Source: Hymenobacter sp. GOD-10R
GTDB lineage: Bacteria > Bacteroidota > Bacteroidia > Cytophagales > Hymenobacteraceae
Length of the DNA: 64,000 nucleotides
Direction of reading: 5' to 3'
Assembly: GCF_035609205.1 (NCBI RefSeq)
Contig: NZ_CP141184.1
Coordinates: 992,001 to 1,056,000, forward strand
The notes beneath the pieces are model-generated. The model searched no databases and was not told the origin of the DNA. It saw only the letters and a list, made by a program, of their open reading frames with translations. This document shows positions 48,394 to 56,821 of this stretch, in pieces (position 1 is the first letter of the stretch; every line of letters starts with the position of its first letter). A program made the translations under genes and the position numbers.

Positions 48394-49002
48394 CGCGGCT
48401 ACGTTGCTAATCTCTAGCTTGTGCATGATGTTACGCCGGTGCGTGCTGACCGTGAGCTCGGCTAAAAAGAGACGTTCGGCTATGTCGCGGGTAGTGAGTC
48501 CTTCACAAACGAGCTTCACAATTTCCCGCTCCCGATTCGACAGCCGCTGTAGCTTCAGCAATGGATCAGCACCGTTGACGGGAAGCTGTGCCGCCGATGT
48601 GCGCGTTTGTTTGGGGAATACGGTCTTCCCTTCGCGTACGCGACGGATGGCCGCTAAAAGCTCGTCCATATCCGCCGACTTGGGCACAAAGCCCACAGCC
48701 CCCGCAGCAGCCAACTGCTCCATCAGCCTGGGCGTAGTGGCCATGCTAAAGACTAGAATGCGCAACCCTGGATGTAGCTGCCGCAACCTAGGTAGCAACG
48801 ATAAGCCATCGGTGCCGGGCAAGTGCAGATCGAGCAGTAAGATATCAGCGGGAGAACTGCCGGCCGTGGCAAGCCACGACATCAACGCTTGGCCGTCGGC
48901 AAATTGCGCCGTTACCACTAGGTCAGGCTGTTCAGTCAGCGATAAAGCGAGGCTCTGCGTGAGCATCCGGTGATCATCCAAGATGAGCAAGCGAGCAGGC
49001 AT
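48361..49002 (-). CDS. LuxR family (NarL-type) response regulator
   Basis: Two-domain regulator of 213 residues. The receiver domain has the acidic pocket LILDDHRML, the phosphorylation aspartate in ADILLLDLHLPGTDGL, and lysine in GFVPKSADMDEL. The C-terminal GerE/LuxR helix-turn-helix is LSNREREIVKLVCEGL then LTVSTHRRNIMHKLEISN. It is on the minus strand directly downstream of a 7TMR-DISM histidine kinase gene (100-base gap) which should phosphorylate it. Its end overlaps the FUSC gene by 33 bases in a convergent arrangement. Confidence 0.95.
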   Translation of the reverse strand: MPARLLILDDHRMLTQSLALSLTEQPDLVVTAQFADGQALMSWLATAGSSPADILLLDLHLPGTDGLSLLPRLRQLHPGLRILVFSMATTPRLMEQLAAAGAVGFVPKSADMDELLAAIRRVREGKTVFPKQTRTSAAQLPVNGADPLLKLQRLSNREREIVKLVCEGLTTRDIAERLFLAELTVSTHRRNIMHKLEISNVAALVQFAIDHGL

Positions 49003-49102
49003 GAGTAAAGAGAGGATTAGACGGAAAGCGAATTAGCTGGTAAGATGCGGATTCTGGCTGAGTATTTAGCTTTTAAGGCTCCTTGTGGGTCGCTCACCAG
49101 CA

Positions 49103-51034
49103 TTATGATTTGTAAGGTAAACGTACAAACACACTAGTACCATGTTCGGAACTGTCGATGTGTAAGCTGCCTTGCAGATAATCGGTGCGCGCTTGTACCC
49201 CGCGCAGCCCAATGCCCCGGCCCGAGGGCGTGGCGGGCATACCGCGGCCGTTGTCTTCGACTAAGATCTCCAGCACATCGGCGTGGCGCAGCAATTGCAC
49301 GAGCACCTCCGAGGCCCGGGCGTGACGTAGTGCATTGTTGAGTAACTCAGCCGTAATCCGATAAGCGGCTTGTTGGACTCGTGGCGGCAGTTGTTCCAGC
49401 CCCTCGTCGCAGTACGTCCGAATTGTAGGATTGCCGTACAGATTGAATAAGTCACGCAGTGTTGCAATTGATTCCGTTAGGGTGCCTTGCCCCGGCTCAG
49501 TAGGAATCAGCGAGTGGCTGAACGTCCGTACCTCGTCGCGCAGGTGCCGTAGCAGCAACTCAGTGTGGTGACCAGCGGCAGCAGCAGCTGGCGAACTCGC
49601 AAAGGCCTCCCGCATGGCAGGCCCTTGGTAAGCCAGATGCAGCGCTGCTAGGTTTGGGCCCAAGGCATCATGCAATTCGCGAGCAAGCTGTTCGCGTTCT
49701 ACTTCCTGCGCGGCTATTAGTTTTGAACTCAGAGCGTTGCGCTGCCGGAGCTGCCGGATGCGTAAGCGGGCATTCTGTCGTAGGGCATGGCGGAAGCGCC
49801 CCATGAGAAGTACGCTTAGCATTAGCAGCTCAAAGAACAGACCCCAAGCCAGGGCATTAGGCTGCAACAGGTGCAGATTTGTAATACCTAGGTGGTTAAG
49901 CCAAAAAAGCGAAAAGCCCGTGAAGAAGAAGAAATAGGTGAGGCCAAAGTAAGCTGCCAAGCGACGACGCGACGTACGCGCAACAGCTAGCAATGCCACC
50001 CAGCCATAAACAAAAGTGGCCAGCAGTAGCACCTCCCGGCCCGCATTCAACGCGAACAGTCCCGCTCCGCCCACGCGCATGGCCAGCGGATAAAGCAAGG
50101 TATAAAGCCCCACGAAAACGGCTACCAATAGTGCTAACCAGGTGCCGCCGCGATGGAGACGAGGCCAGTCTTTACGCAGGCGCAAGAAGAGCTGCATGAT
50201 GTGCATGCCACAAGCCGAAGCTAGGAGCATAAAGTTAAACTGCCCAATGTGCCATAGCACGCGGTACAGCCAGTTCGGCAGCAATAAGGAATCCAGCCCA
50301 TCTTCCATCAGCAAAAAAATCGTGGTGCAGACCACGTATAGCACATACCAGACGTGGATTCGGTCGCGCAAAAAGGCGAATAACATCAGGTTAAATAGCG
50401 CGCTGCTTAGGTAAAACCCGATCAACCAGATCCAATGCTGATCGAACGGATAATTGACTTCCCAGGCCAAAAAATCTTCCGTAGTAGTCACGTCGGTGGG
50501 GAGGTATAGGGCCCCCGCGTGATGGTCGATGCGCAAGTACAGTACTCCTCGCTCGTGAGCCGCTAACATGAAGGGCAGGCACAACGCTCGGGCTGGGAAA
50601 GCGCGCTGCGTAGTGGGTTGCTGCGAACTAGCGCTTATCACCCGTACAAACCTGCTCTCGCCCGCTGGTCGCCAGTAGAGCGTTGCACTGTCTGTGTAGT
50701 TGTAAAGGCTCCAGAGAAACCTAGCTTGATGTGAGAGGGTGTTGGCTACATTCAGCCGCATCCACACCCGGCGATGCGTAAAGCCAAGGTTGAGTGTACG
50801 GTGCCAAGGTCCTGCCCGGAACTGCCCATTGTGCCACAAGGAATCAGCATGTTCTGGTGTGACGGGTGCTCCAAACGGCTCCGTGCAATAGCGGTACGTT
50901 TCAGAGAGGTGGTTGCTATTCGCCTGCCTTAGGTACAACGTGTCCGTCAGACGGTGCTGAGTAGGTTGCGCTATAGCACGCAGGCAACTCAGCCCGCATA
51001 GCAGGAGCCACAACACGTAGATGCGAGCAGGCAC
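49103..51034 (-). CDS. 7TMR-DISM sensor histidine kinase
   Basis: Membrane sensor kinase of about 643 residues. N-terminal signal (YVLWLLLCGLSCLRAIA) is followed by a periplasmic 7TMR-DISM domain (WMRLNVANTLSHQARFLW), seven membrane helices (about residues 200-400, starting WIWLIGFYLSSALFNLMLF), a short coiled linker, and an HPK7-type kinase with phospho-acceptor histidine in LARELHDALGPNLAALHL and ATPase motif EDNGRGMP / GIGLRGVQART. GTG at 51034 is taken as start; a TTG three codons earlier is possible. Signals to the LuxR regulator downstream; ligand unknown, carbohydrates for DISM domains are an option. Confidence 0.9.
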   Translation of the reverse strand: MPARIYVLWLLLCGLSCLRAIAQPTQHRLTDTLYLRQANSNHLSETYRYCTEPFGAPVTPEHADSLWHNGQFRAGPWHRTLNLGFTHRRVWMRLNVANTLSHQARFLWSLYNYTDSATLYWRPAGESRFVRVISASSQQPTTQRAFPARALCLPFMLAAHERGVLYLRIDHHAGALYLPTDVTTTEDFLAWEVNYPFDQHWIWLIGFYLSSALFNLMLFAFLRDRIHVWYVLYVVCTTIFLLMEDGLDSLLLPNWLYRVLWHIGQFNFMLLASACGMHIMQLFLRLRKDWPRLHRGGTWLALLVAVFVGLYTLLYPLAMRVGGAGLFALNAGREVLLLATFVYGWVALLAVARTSRRRLAAYFGLTYFFFFTGFSLFWLNHLGITNLHLLQPNALAWGLFFELLMLSVLLMGRFRHALRQNARLRIRQLRQRNALSSKLIAAQEVEREQLARELHDALGPNLAALHLAYQGPAMREAFASSPAAAAAGHHTELLLRHLRDEVRTFSHSLIPTEPGQGTLTESIATLRDLFNLYGNPTIRTYCDEGLEQLPPRVQQAAYRITAELLNNALRHARASEVLVQLLRHADVLEILVEDNGRGMPATPSGRGIGLRGVQARTDYLQGSLHIDSSEHGTSVFVRLPYKS

Positions 51035-51298
51035 AGGTAACAACTAGGATAAATAGGATACGTTCAGTTGACGCATACAATATTATTGTATGCGCTTCAT
51101 TTTCAGCGTTAACATCAATAATAATTTGACCTAGGTCTAAGCCAAACTTTGTAGCCAGTAGAACCAAATAGCAAGGCGAAGATGAACTAAGCACGCTGAA
51201 GTTAGAGCTACTCTACTCGCTTTATTTATAGAGACAAGACACACCAAAGCAACGGGCACCCCGGAGAGCATCTGTCGCTTTGGTATGGAAGGCTAGAT

Positions 51299-51484
51299 TT
51301 ATTTATCAGCTTTCTTGCGGCCGGAGCCACTTTTCTTGCCCCCGCCGTCTTGCTTGTTTACCGTGGCCCACGCAATGCGTTCGGCTTCTTCCGGTGATTT
51401 GCCTTGCTTTTCGTAACCCTCTTCAATGTGCTGGGCCTCCCGCTTCTGCTTGTCGGTATAAGCCGATTTATCTCCTTGTGGCAT
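51299..51484 (-). CDS. small conserved hydrophilic protein (PQGDKSAYTDKQKR type)
   Basis: Very small basic protein of 61 residues starting MPQGDKSAYTDKQKREAQ and ending KKSGSGRKKADK. The same sequence type is found in many bacteria, often annotated as plasmid stabilization protein, with no established function. Pattern includes HIEEGYEKQGKSPEEAERIA, AWATVNKQDGGGKKSG. Highly charged and disordered-looking; nucleic-acid binding is possible but unproven. ATG at 51484 is used. The overlapping open frame on the other strand is rejected. Conserved sequence gives good confidence that it is a gene. Confidence 0.8.
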   Translation of the reverse strand: MPQGDKSAYTDKQKREAQHIEEGYEKQGKSPEEAERIAWATVNKQDGGGKKSGSGRKKADK

Positions 51485-51610
51485 GGTCAAAAGATGAAAA
51501 GGTTAAATAGCTCGTATACGTTGCAGTAGGTTCACTGTTTAGGCTGGGCTTACGTGGTTGACCTAGGCTGCCTATCTTCGCCTTTTTATTCCTTTTAAAC
51601 TCCTGCTGCC

Positions 51611-51856
51611 ATGCGCCAGCTAGCCGATATTCCGCACCCAGAAGCCAAAATCACCCTTTTCTCCTGGAACGGGAAATACCTGATTAAACTCGAAAAGGGC
51701 CCTTTTGAACAAACGTACAAGGTGAGCGAAATGGATGTCACCAGCGAAGATGACGTGCGGGCGCTACTCGACGAAGAGTTTGTGGCCGCCGCTGTTCAAC
51801 GCTTCACCCAAATGCGCCAAGACTTACAAGCTGCCTTTGCTCGCCATGATTTGTAG
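51611..51856 (+). CDS. small conserved hypothetical protein
   Basis: 81-residue soluble acidic protein with a clear alpha/beta look: ITLFSWNGKYLIKLEKGPF, then TYKVSEMDVTSEDDVRA and a C-terminal helix. No signal peptide or membrane segment. I do not know its function; proteins of this type (around 80 residues) are conserved in Bacteroidota. It has a TATCTTCG near-match to the -7 box about 35 bases upstream. It is followed 44 bases later by an exported coiled-coil protein gene. Confidence 0.6.
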   Translation: MRQLADIPHPEAKITLFSWNGKYLIKLEKGPFEQTYKVSEMDVTSEDDVRALLDEEFVAAAVQRFTQMRQDLQAAFARHDL

Positions 51857-51900
51857 CCTTCATGTGGTTTAAAATCATTATTGTACCTCGCTCTCATCTC

Positions 51901-52617
51901 ATGCGCTTCTTCTATTTTATTCTCTTCCTGGTCTTTGTAGCGCCGAACGCCAACGCACAACTCTACGATGTGCGTGGTGGTACCGTCAATTTTGAGCGCA
52001 AAGAGCGCGACGCCTTAAAAGTGCAGGTAGATGGCACCGCCGCCTGGACGCGCGACTATTGGCAGAGCTGGTTGAAAGACAACTACAACATTAGGCTCAA
52101 AGGTGACGGAGTATTTGGGGTCGGGAAAAAAGATGTGCTGGTTGCCAAGCAAACGCCCGCTTCCAGTGTCTCTGGGAAGCTGATCGATCTGTATTCCACC
52201 ATCACCTCGCCAGCTGACACCGTATCAGAACTCGCCGTTTTTGCCGACCTAGGTTCTAGCTCTTGGATCAATCCTGACCGCACGCCCTCGGAGTATGCTG
52301 CCCTGCGTACGATTGTGCAAAGCTTCGCGTCAGCAGCCCAGCGCAAGGCATATCAGGAGCAAGTAATCGAGGCGGAAAAGCAACTGCGTGATACTGAGAA
52401 GGAAAAAGATAAGCTGCAAAAGGAAATCACAAGCCTGCAAGCCAATACCAAGAGTAACCTAGCTAAAATTGAGTCGTTGAAACAGCAAAACGTTACCAAC
52501 ACGCTCAAAGCCCGCGAAGACTCTGCTAAGGTTATCACCACTGGTCAGCAGATCGACTTGCGCAACAAACAGTTGCAGCGTCGCCGCGACCGATTAGAAA
52601 CCTTAAATCGTAAATAG
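51901..52617 (+). CDS. exported protein with C-terminal coiled coil, unknown
   Basis: 238-residue exported protein. Signal peptide FYFILFLVFVAPNANAQ; then a domain of about 120 residues without recognised homology (YDVRGGTVNFERKERDALKV, WQSWLKDNYNIRLKGDGVF), and from residue 145 a long charged coiled-coil (YQEQVIEAEKQLRDTEKEK onward). The ATG at 51901 gives the signal peptide and is preferred over an upstream in-frame ATG at 51862. Followed after 54 bases by a SHOCT protein. Could be an envelope scaffold, but function is unknown. Confidence 0.65.
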   Translation: MRFFYFILFLVFVAPNANAQLYDVRGGTVNFERKERDALKVQVDGTAAWTRDYWQSWLKDNYNIRLKGDGVFGVGKKDVLVAKQTPASSVSGKLIDLYSTITSPADTVSELAVFADLGSSSWINPDRTPSEYAALRTIVQSFASAAQRKAYQEQVIEAEKQLRDTEKEKDKLQKEITSLQANTKSNLAKIESLKQQNVTNTLKAREDSAKVITTGQQIDLRNKQLQRRRDRLETLNRK

Positions 52618-52671
52618 TTCGTGCCCAACGCCTGTCGTCTTCGACAACGCTTTCTCGCACCCTCACTTGTT

Positions 52672-53751
52672 ATGGAAAAAGATCCTTCACCGCTTGACAC
52701 CCTGCGCCAGCTCAAAGAATGGCTTGACGCGGGTACCATCACGCCCGCTGAGTTCGAGACGCTGAAGCAAAAACTGGTCTTCAGCCAGAAAGACACGCCT
52801 GCTACGCCAACCACTTCGCTGCCTTCCTTTACCAGTGCTAGCCCAACGGAAGACCCAGTGAGGCCACCCGTAGTAAACGAACCAGTCACGCCACCTAGCT
52901 CAACTGCTTTCCCGAGCTTCACGGCCACGCCCACCTCTGACCCTAATCTGTCCACTGCTTTTAACACTAACTCGTATGGTTCCGAGGTTGAGTCAGCACC
53001 TGAACCTATTGAAGACACCGAGTTCGTAGCACCTGCCCCCGCTCGCAATCCATTGGCATTGGTGCTGGTAATTGGCGGCGTGCTGGCCCTCCTTGGTTTG
53101 GTGTTGTACTTAACACTTGGGAATCAAGAGTCAGAACGTCTCACCAGTACTTCCCGAACGGAAGCCGACAGCTTAACTGTGCAGCCAGAAGTAGGGCCGC
53201 AAGCTCAGCAGATTGACCTGCCACCCGCTGCTGCTCCTGAAACGGTTCGAGTGGCGCCTGCCGTACCGCCAGTTGCTGCTCCCACTGTCGACTCGTCAGC
53301 TACCACCGTCGCAACGACTACTCCTGCTGCTGAGGCGCCCGTAGTCGATGAAGCTGCCGTGCGTAGCCAGGTATTGAGCGCACTAACTTCGTACTATGAC
53401 GACCTGAAGGAGGCCCCATTCGATGCAAATCAGCACTTTGCCTCGACTGTGGAGCGTTTCTATACCATGCAAAACACTACCCCGGCGGCTATCAACGACG
53501 ACCTAACCAAGACACACTTCCCTGAGTTCTTGGAGGCTGATACGCAAATAGACCCAGCTAGCGTGCAAGTTGGCCCCGTCGCAGATGATGGCACGCGGGT
53601 CGTAACATACCTGGAAAAGGGTAAAGCCTTTCGGCAGTCACGCCAGCAGCACCAGCGCACTACTGCGCAAGTTCGCGTCCGCCTCGATAAGGACTATAAG
53701 ATCGTGTATCTGCGGCAAGAACGCTTGCTAGAGAATACCTTCACTGAATAG
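52672..53751 (+). CDS. SHOCT-domain membrane protein, unknown
   Basis: Protein of about 359 residues. It begins with a SHOCT-type motif (LDTLRQLKEWLDAGTITPAEF), an oligomerisation domain of about 30 residues found near protein ends. Then a low-complexity Thr/Pro/Ser stretch, one membrane helix (LALVLVIGGVLALLGLVLYL) near residue 135, a Pro/Ala/Thr-rich linker, and a C-terminal domain with AVRSQVLSALTSYYDDLKEA, in the style of a periplasmic stress or NTF2-like domain. No function assigned. ATG at 52672 is chosen. Likely in one operon with the coiled-coil protein. Confidence 0.65.
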   Translation: MEKDPSPLDTLRQLKEWLDAGTITPAEFETLKQKLVFSQKDTPATPTTSLPSFTSASPTEDPVRPPVVNEPVTPPSSTAFPSFTATPTSDPNLSTAFNTNSYGSEVESAPEPIEDTEFVAPAPARNPLALVLVIGGVLALLGLVLYLTLGNQESERLTSTSRTEADSLTVQPEVGPQAQQIDLPPAAAPETVRVAPAVPPVAAPTVDSSATTVATTTPAAEAPVVDEAAVRSQVLSALTSYYDDLKEAPFDANQHFASTVERFYTMQNTTPAAINDDLTKTHFPEFLEADTQIDPASVQVGPVADDGTRVVTYLEKGKAFRQSRQQHQRTTAQVRVRLDKDYKIVYLRQERLLENTFTE

Positions 53752-53815
53752 CATTATCGGATAGCTGTTTTCGTGAAGCTGCTATTCGATAACCGCAAGC
53801 CGTTCTGCATCATCC

Positions 53816-54871
53816 ATGCGTCCTTCTTACTCATTCTACGCCAAGCTGAAGCTAGCTTTAGTGCTTTCAACTGGCGGTATCTTCTCGTGCATAACGGTCA
53901 TTAAGCCGAGCCGAGATTTTGCGCGTTATCCGTCAACTGCCAGTCCTGATTATGCCCAAGCCGCTAACTGGGCCGCCTTACCCGAACGCCGCGACTCGGT
54001 TGATACTGTGCCATACGGAACCACGTTGCGCGATCAACAAAATACTGCTGCTGCTGATGTATTCTTCGTGCATCCCACTACCTACTACAGCCGCGCAAGC
54101 TGGAATGCTAGCTTACAAGACAAGCAAGTAAATCTGTTTACCGATCGGAATGTCATGCGCAAGCAAGCCAGCGTGTTCAACGCGGCAGGTCGTATCTATG
54201 CTCCACGTTACCGACAAGCCACCCTTTTTTCTTTCTTCGATGAGCATAATGGCAATGGCAAAAAAGCTTTGGGCCTAGCCTACGGTGATGTAAAAGCTGC
54301 TTTTCAGTACTACCTAGCTCACTATAATCAAGGTCGGCCCATCATTATTGCCAGTCATAGTCAAGGTACGGTGCACGCCACGCAGCTGCTCCACGATTTC
54401 TTTGATAATAATCCGGCGTTACGCAAGCAACTGGTAGCTGCCTATTTGATTGGCTACCATGTGAAGGCCAATGAATATCAAGCTATTCGCCCCTGTCAAG
54501 ATTCTACCCAAACGGGGTGTTATATTAGCTGGAACGCGGTAGAGTGGGGGAAAGAGTTTGCGCCCTTCGAAGGCGGTGTAGCAACCAATCCACTTACTTG
54601 GCAAACCGATACTATCGCTGCACCTGCCACTGCAAACCTAGGTGGTGTACCGCAAGCTTTCAACCGTATTGATACGCACGTAGCAGATGCTAAGGTTCAT
54701 AACGGGCTAGTCTGGATACACCCACCTACCGTGAGTGGATACCCCCGCTTTCTATTACCGGGGCAGCCTGAGTTGCGTGCCTCTTTTCATATCGCCGATT
54801 ATAGCTTGTTCTACCTGAACCTGCGTCGTAATGCTGTGACGCGTGTAGAAGCTTGGCGCAAGCAGCCTTAG
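53816..54871 (+). CDS. DUF3089 (alpha/beta hydrolase) family protein
   Basis: 351-residue protein with an alpha/beta-hydrolase fold of DUF3089. Visible: DVFFVHPTTYYS at the N-terminal strand and the nucleophile elbow IIIASHSQGTVHATQLL with Ser in the GxSxG-like SHSQG, and a C-terminal GLVWIHPPTV segment with the catalytic His region. N-terminal GIFSCITV looks like a lipobox so it may be an exported lipoprotein. Esterase or lipase activity is likely but substrate is unknown. Follows the SHOCT gene by 64 bases and is terminated by a long palindrome. Confidence 0.85.
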   Translation: MRPSYSFYAKLKLALVLSTGGIFSCITVIKPSRDFARYPSTASPDYAQAANWAALPERRDSVDTVPYGTTLRDQQNTAAADVFFVHPTTYYSRASWNASLQDKQVNLFTDRNVMRKQASVFNAAGRIYAPRYRQATLFSFFDEHNGNGKKALGLAYGDVKAAFQYYLAHYNQGRPIIIASHSQGTVHATQLLHDFFDNNPALRKQLVAAYLIGYHVKANEYQAIRPCQDSTQTGCYISWNAVEWGKEFAPFEGGVATNPLTWQTDTIAAPATANLGGVPQAFNRIDTHVADAKVHNGLVWIHPPTVSGYPRFLLPGQPELRASFHIADYSLFYLNLRRNAVTRVEAWRKQP

Positions 54872-54887
54872 GTGCAAGTATAACCTC

Positions 54888-54953
54888 AGTTGCGTTATTA
54901 ACAGAGAAGCCCGCTAACCTAAGTTAGCGGGCTTCTCTGTTAATAACGCAACT
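54888..54953. terminator. 66-bp perfect palindrome, bidirectional terminator
   Basis: Two 31-bp perfectly complementary arms (beginning AGTTGCGTTATTAACAGAG) around a 4-base CTAA centre. It lies between convergent genes, 16 bases after the hydrolase stop and 3 bases before the end of the minus-strand Roadblock-like gene. It would terminate both. The stem is far longer than needed. Confidence 0.75.
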
Positions 54954-54956
54954 ATA

Positions 54957-55322
54957 CTATAGCAGTACGTCAGCGTGGCCTTTCAATACGTTGCGAGCCA
55001 TAGCCAAGTTGGTATCCTTAGCGTTAACAGCGAGGTAGATGAACTTGCCACCGTCGGGGGAAAGCTTCAGCAAGTGCAGCTGATCCGTAAGCGTCAGCAG
55101 GATGTCCTGAATCTTTTGGTTCAGTTTTAGAGCTGAAATAGCCTTCAACTTAGCTTTTACTACTTCTGTGTTGTAAGCAGCAGCAGTTTCAATGTCAAAG
55201 TCAGACACATTGGAATGGAAAGCTAGCGGCATGCCAGTTTCAGTTTCTACAACGGCTACAGAAACAAGCGTGGGAAGTTCTTTCAGAATGCTCTGAACTG
55301 TTGAATTTGGATTGACATTCAT
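54957..55322 (-). CDS. Roadblock/LC7-like domain protein (copy 1)
   Basis: Soluble protein of about 121 residues with the roadblock/LC7 alpha/beta fold: VQSILKELPTLVSVAVVETE, then LAFHSN, and C-terminal LTDQLHLLKLSPDGGKFIYL. This fold forms dimers and often regulates Ras-like GTPases such as MglA, as MglB does. The ATG at 55322 is used because the longer frame would start inside the neighbour. It is a paralogue of the next gene (same order of motifs). No GTPase gene is next to the pair in this window. Confidence 0.75.
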   Translation of the reverse strand: MNVNPNSTVQSILKELPTLVSVAVVETETGMPLAFHSNVSDFDIETAAAYNTEVVKAKLKAISALKLNQKIQDILLTLTDQLHLLKLSPDGGKFIYLAVNAKDTNLAMARNVLKGHADVLL

Positions 55323-55377
55323 TGGAGTAAATACAGTAAATAAGATGTGAAAAATGTAGAGAGGGAAATGTGAGGTA

Positions 55378-55800
55378 TTATTTAGCAAGTGAGCGCATGA
55401 TCTCGCGCGCTATCGCCATGTTAGTATCACTGCTCTTGACTGCTAGGTGACAATAACGTCGCCTATCAGGCATGAGGCGGATGATGTGAAATTGATCTTC
55501 CAACACGATAGCTAGGTCATTCATCTGCTGATCACCAAGCCAAGAAGCTGTTAGGGCTTTCTGAAACTCTTTAACGACTTTGGTATTATGAGTTGCGAGC
55601 TTGTAAGGATCGAAGTTAGCCTGCGACGTATAAGCAACTAAGACGCGCGCTGACTTAATATCTACCACAGAAAAAGTCAATAATTCGGGTAGCTCTTGTA
55701 AGAACTCGTTTACAAGTGTAGTAAGCTGAGCACGTTCAGTTCCAAATGCCTCTCCGGTGACCTTCTTGATGGCAGGTTTAGTCAGGAAAGGAATTTTCAT
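55378..55800 (-). CDS. Roadblock/LC7-like domain protein (copy 2)
   Basis: 140-residue paralogue with the same pattern as its neighbour: LQELPELLTFSVVDIKSARV, NTKVVKEFQKAL, LEDQFHIIRLMPDRRRYCHL and the shared end AIAREIMRSL (copy 1 has AMARNVLKGH). The pair is on one strand, 55 bases apart. It probably comes from a tandem duplication. Function of the pair, likely a regulatory dimer of a small GTPase or a cell-polarity or signalling role, is inferred from the fold. Confidence 0.75.
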   Translation of the reverse strand: MKIPFLTKPAIKKVTGEAFGTERAQLTTLVNEFLQELPELLTFSVVDIKSARVLVAYTSQANFDPYKLATHNTKVVKEFQKALTASWLGDQQMNDLAIVLEDQFHIIRLMPDRRRYCHLAVKSSDTNMAIAREIMRSLAK

Positions 55801-56122
55801 CTAATAGGATAGCTAAAGGGTAGGTGAAGAAATAGGAAGTATCTAATGCGTTATTGCCTATAAGCTTTAAAAACGCTTTGATAGTTGGCTTATTCCAAAA
55901 ACTAGACCAATGCTTGCCAATAAGGAGGTTTGCGTAATTTTTTTTTAATTAAATATTCTAGTTAACGAATTCAGCTTGCACAAAGAAGGCTCCACTATTC
56001 GTGAATGCTCATCCTGTGCAAGCTGAGTAGAATCGCTCGGCAATAAAAAGTTCAATTATTATCTTAGCAATAAGTAGCTTATAAAGTTTGCCCAAATAAA
56101 GTTAGTAGCAAGATAAGGTTCG
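55801..56122. other. AT-rich gap with a stem-loop
   Basis: About 320 bases. It contains an inverted repeat TCAGCTTGCACA / TGTGCAAGCTGA at 55971-56026 with a 32-base interior, which is likely the terminator of the carboxypeptidase-regulatory-domain gene on the minus strand. The rest is AT-rich and should hold the promoter of the Roadblock-like pair. Confidence 0.45.
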
Positions 56123-56821
56123 TTAGTTGAAGAACAACCAATGCCGCTTTTTGCTAGCTTTTTTCTCCTTCTCACGTGGTACCAATGTCATGTTCTCAAC
56201 ACGTCCACCTTTTACTTGTACTTCTTCATCAGTATAGCCACCATAACCATACTGCAGAGTAATTGGTTGGTTAGCAGGTACTCGCAACAAGTATTCTCCT
56301 TTAGCATCTGTGCTTACACCGTAGAAGCTGCCTTTTTGCATGATAGTGGCTCCAACCAACGGCTTCCCTTCTTCGTCGAGAATGCGGCCACGTACGGTTG
56401 ATACACGGAGCATACTGTTTGCTGCTTCTATTTCTGCTGTTGGAGCAAGAGCAGTAGTCAGGTTAGCAGCTGGTGCTGCATTTGCTTCAGTGGTTGGGCG
56501 GCTAGAGCCAGCGAACACTGCACCGCCAATGAGAGCACCACTTATCACCATCGCTGCAGCACGCTGACGGAAGCGTTGAGGCTCGGTACGAATCAGATCG
56601 AATTGCCGTTGTACCCACCCTACAGGTAGTACATCATGACCTAGGTTTTTCATTTCATAGAAGCGACGCAATGTCTCATCAGCACAACGGCTGTTTGCTT
56701 TGATGTAAGCGTCTACTGCTTCTGTGTTTTTGCTAGAAAGGTCACCGCGTAGATAAGCGTCGCGATAAGCTGGGAGAAGTTCACCTGTTACGGCATGGAA
56801 TGGGCTGGCATTCAGTTTCAT
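56123..56821 (-). CDS. membrane protein with carboxypeptidase-regulatory-like domain
   Basis: 232-residue protein. N-terminal 85 residues are helical and cytoplasmic-looking (PAYRDAYLRGDLSSKNTEAV, RCADETLRRFYEMKNLGHD), then one membrane segment (AAAMVISGALIGGAVFAG) near residue 90, and a C-terminal beta domain of the CarboxypepD-regulatory-like type (VRGRILDEEGKPLVGATIMQ ... YLLRVPANQPITLQYGYGGY). The organisation (acidic zinc-finger-like N-end, TM, beta domain) resembles anti-sigma factors fused to a regulatory domain, though no sigma gene is next to it. Function unknown; it could sense outer-membrane receptors. Confidence 0.7.
   Translation of the reverse strand: MKLNASPFHAVTGELLPAYRDAYLRGDLSSKNTEAVDAYIKANSRCADETLRRFYEMKNLGHDVLPVGWVQRQFDLIRTEPQRFRQRAAAMVISGALIGGAVFAGSSRPTTEANAAPAANLTTALAPTAEIEAANSMLRVSTVRGRILDEEGKPLVGATIMQKGSFYGVSTDAKGEYLLRVPANQPITLQYGYGGYTDEEVQVKGGRVENMTLVPREKEKKASKKRHWLFFN

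Noticed and set aside
51280..51510. Plus-strand open frame opposite the small DKSAYTDKQKR protein
   Set aside because: The minus-strand frame has a widely conserved sequence; this frame is its shadow with Cys/Arg-rich composition.
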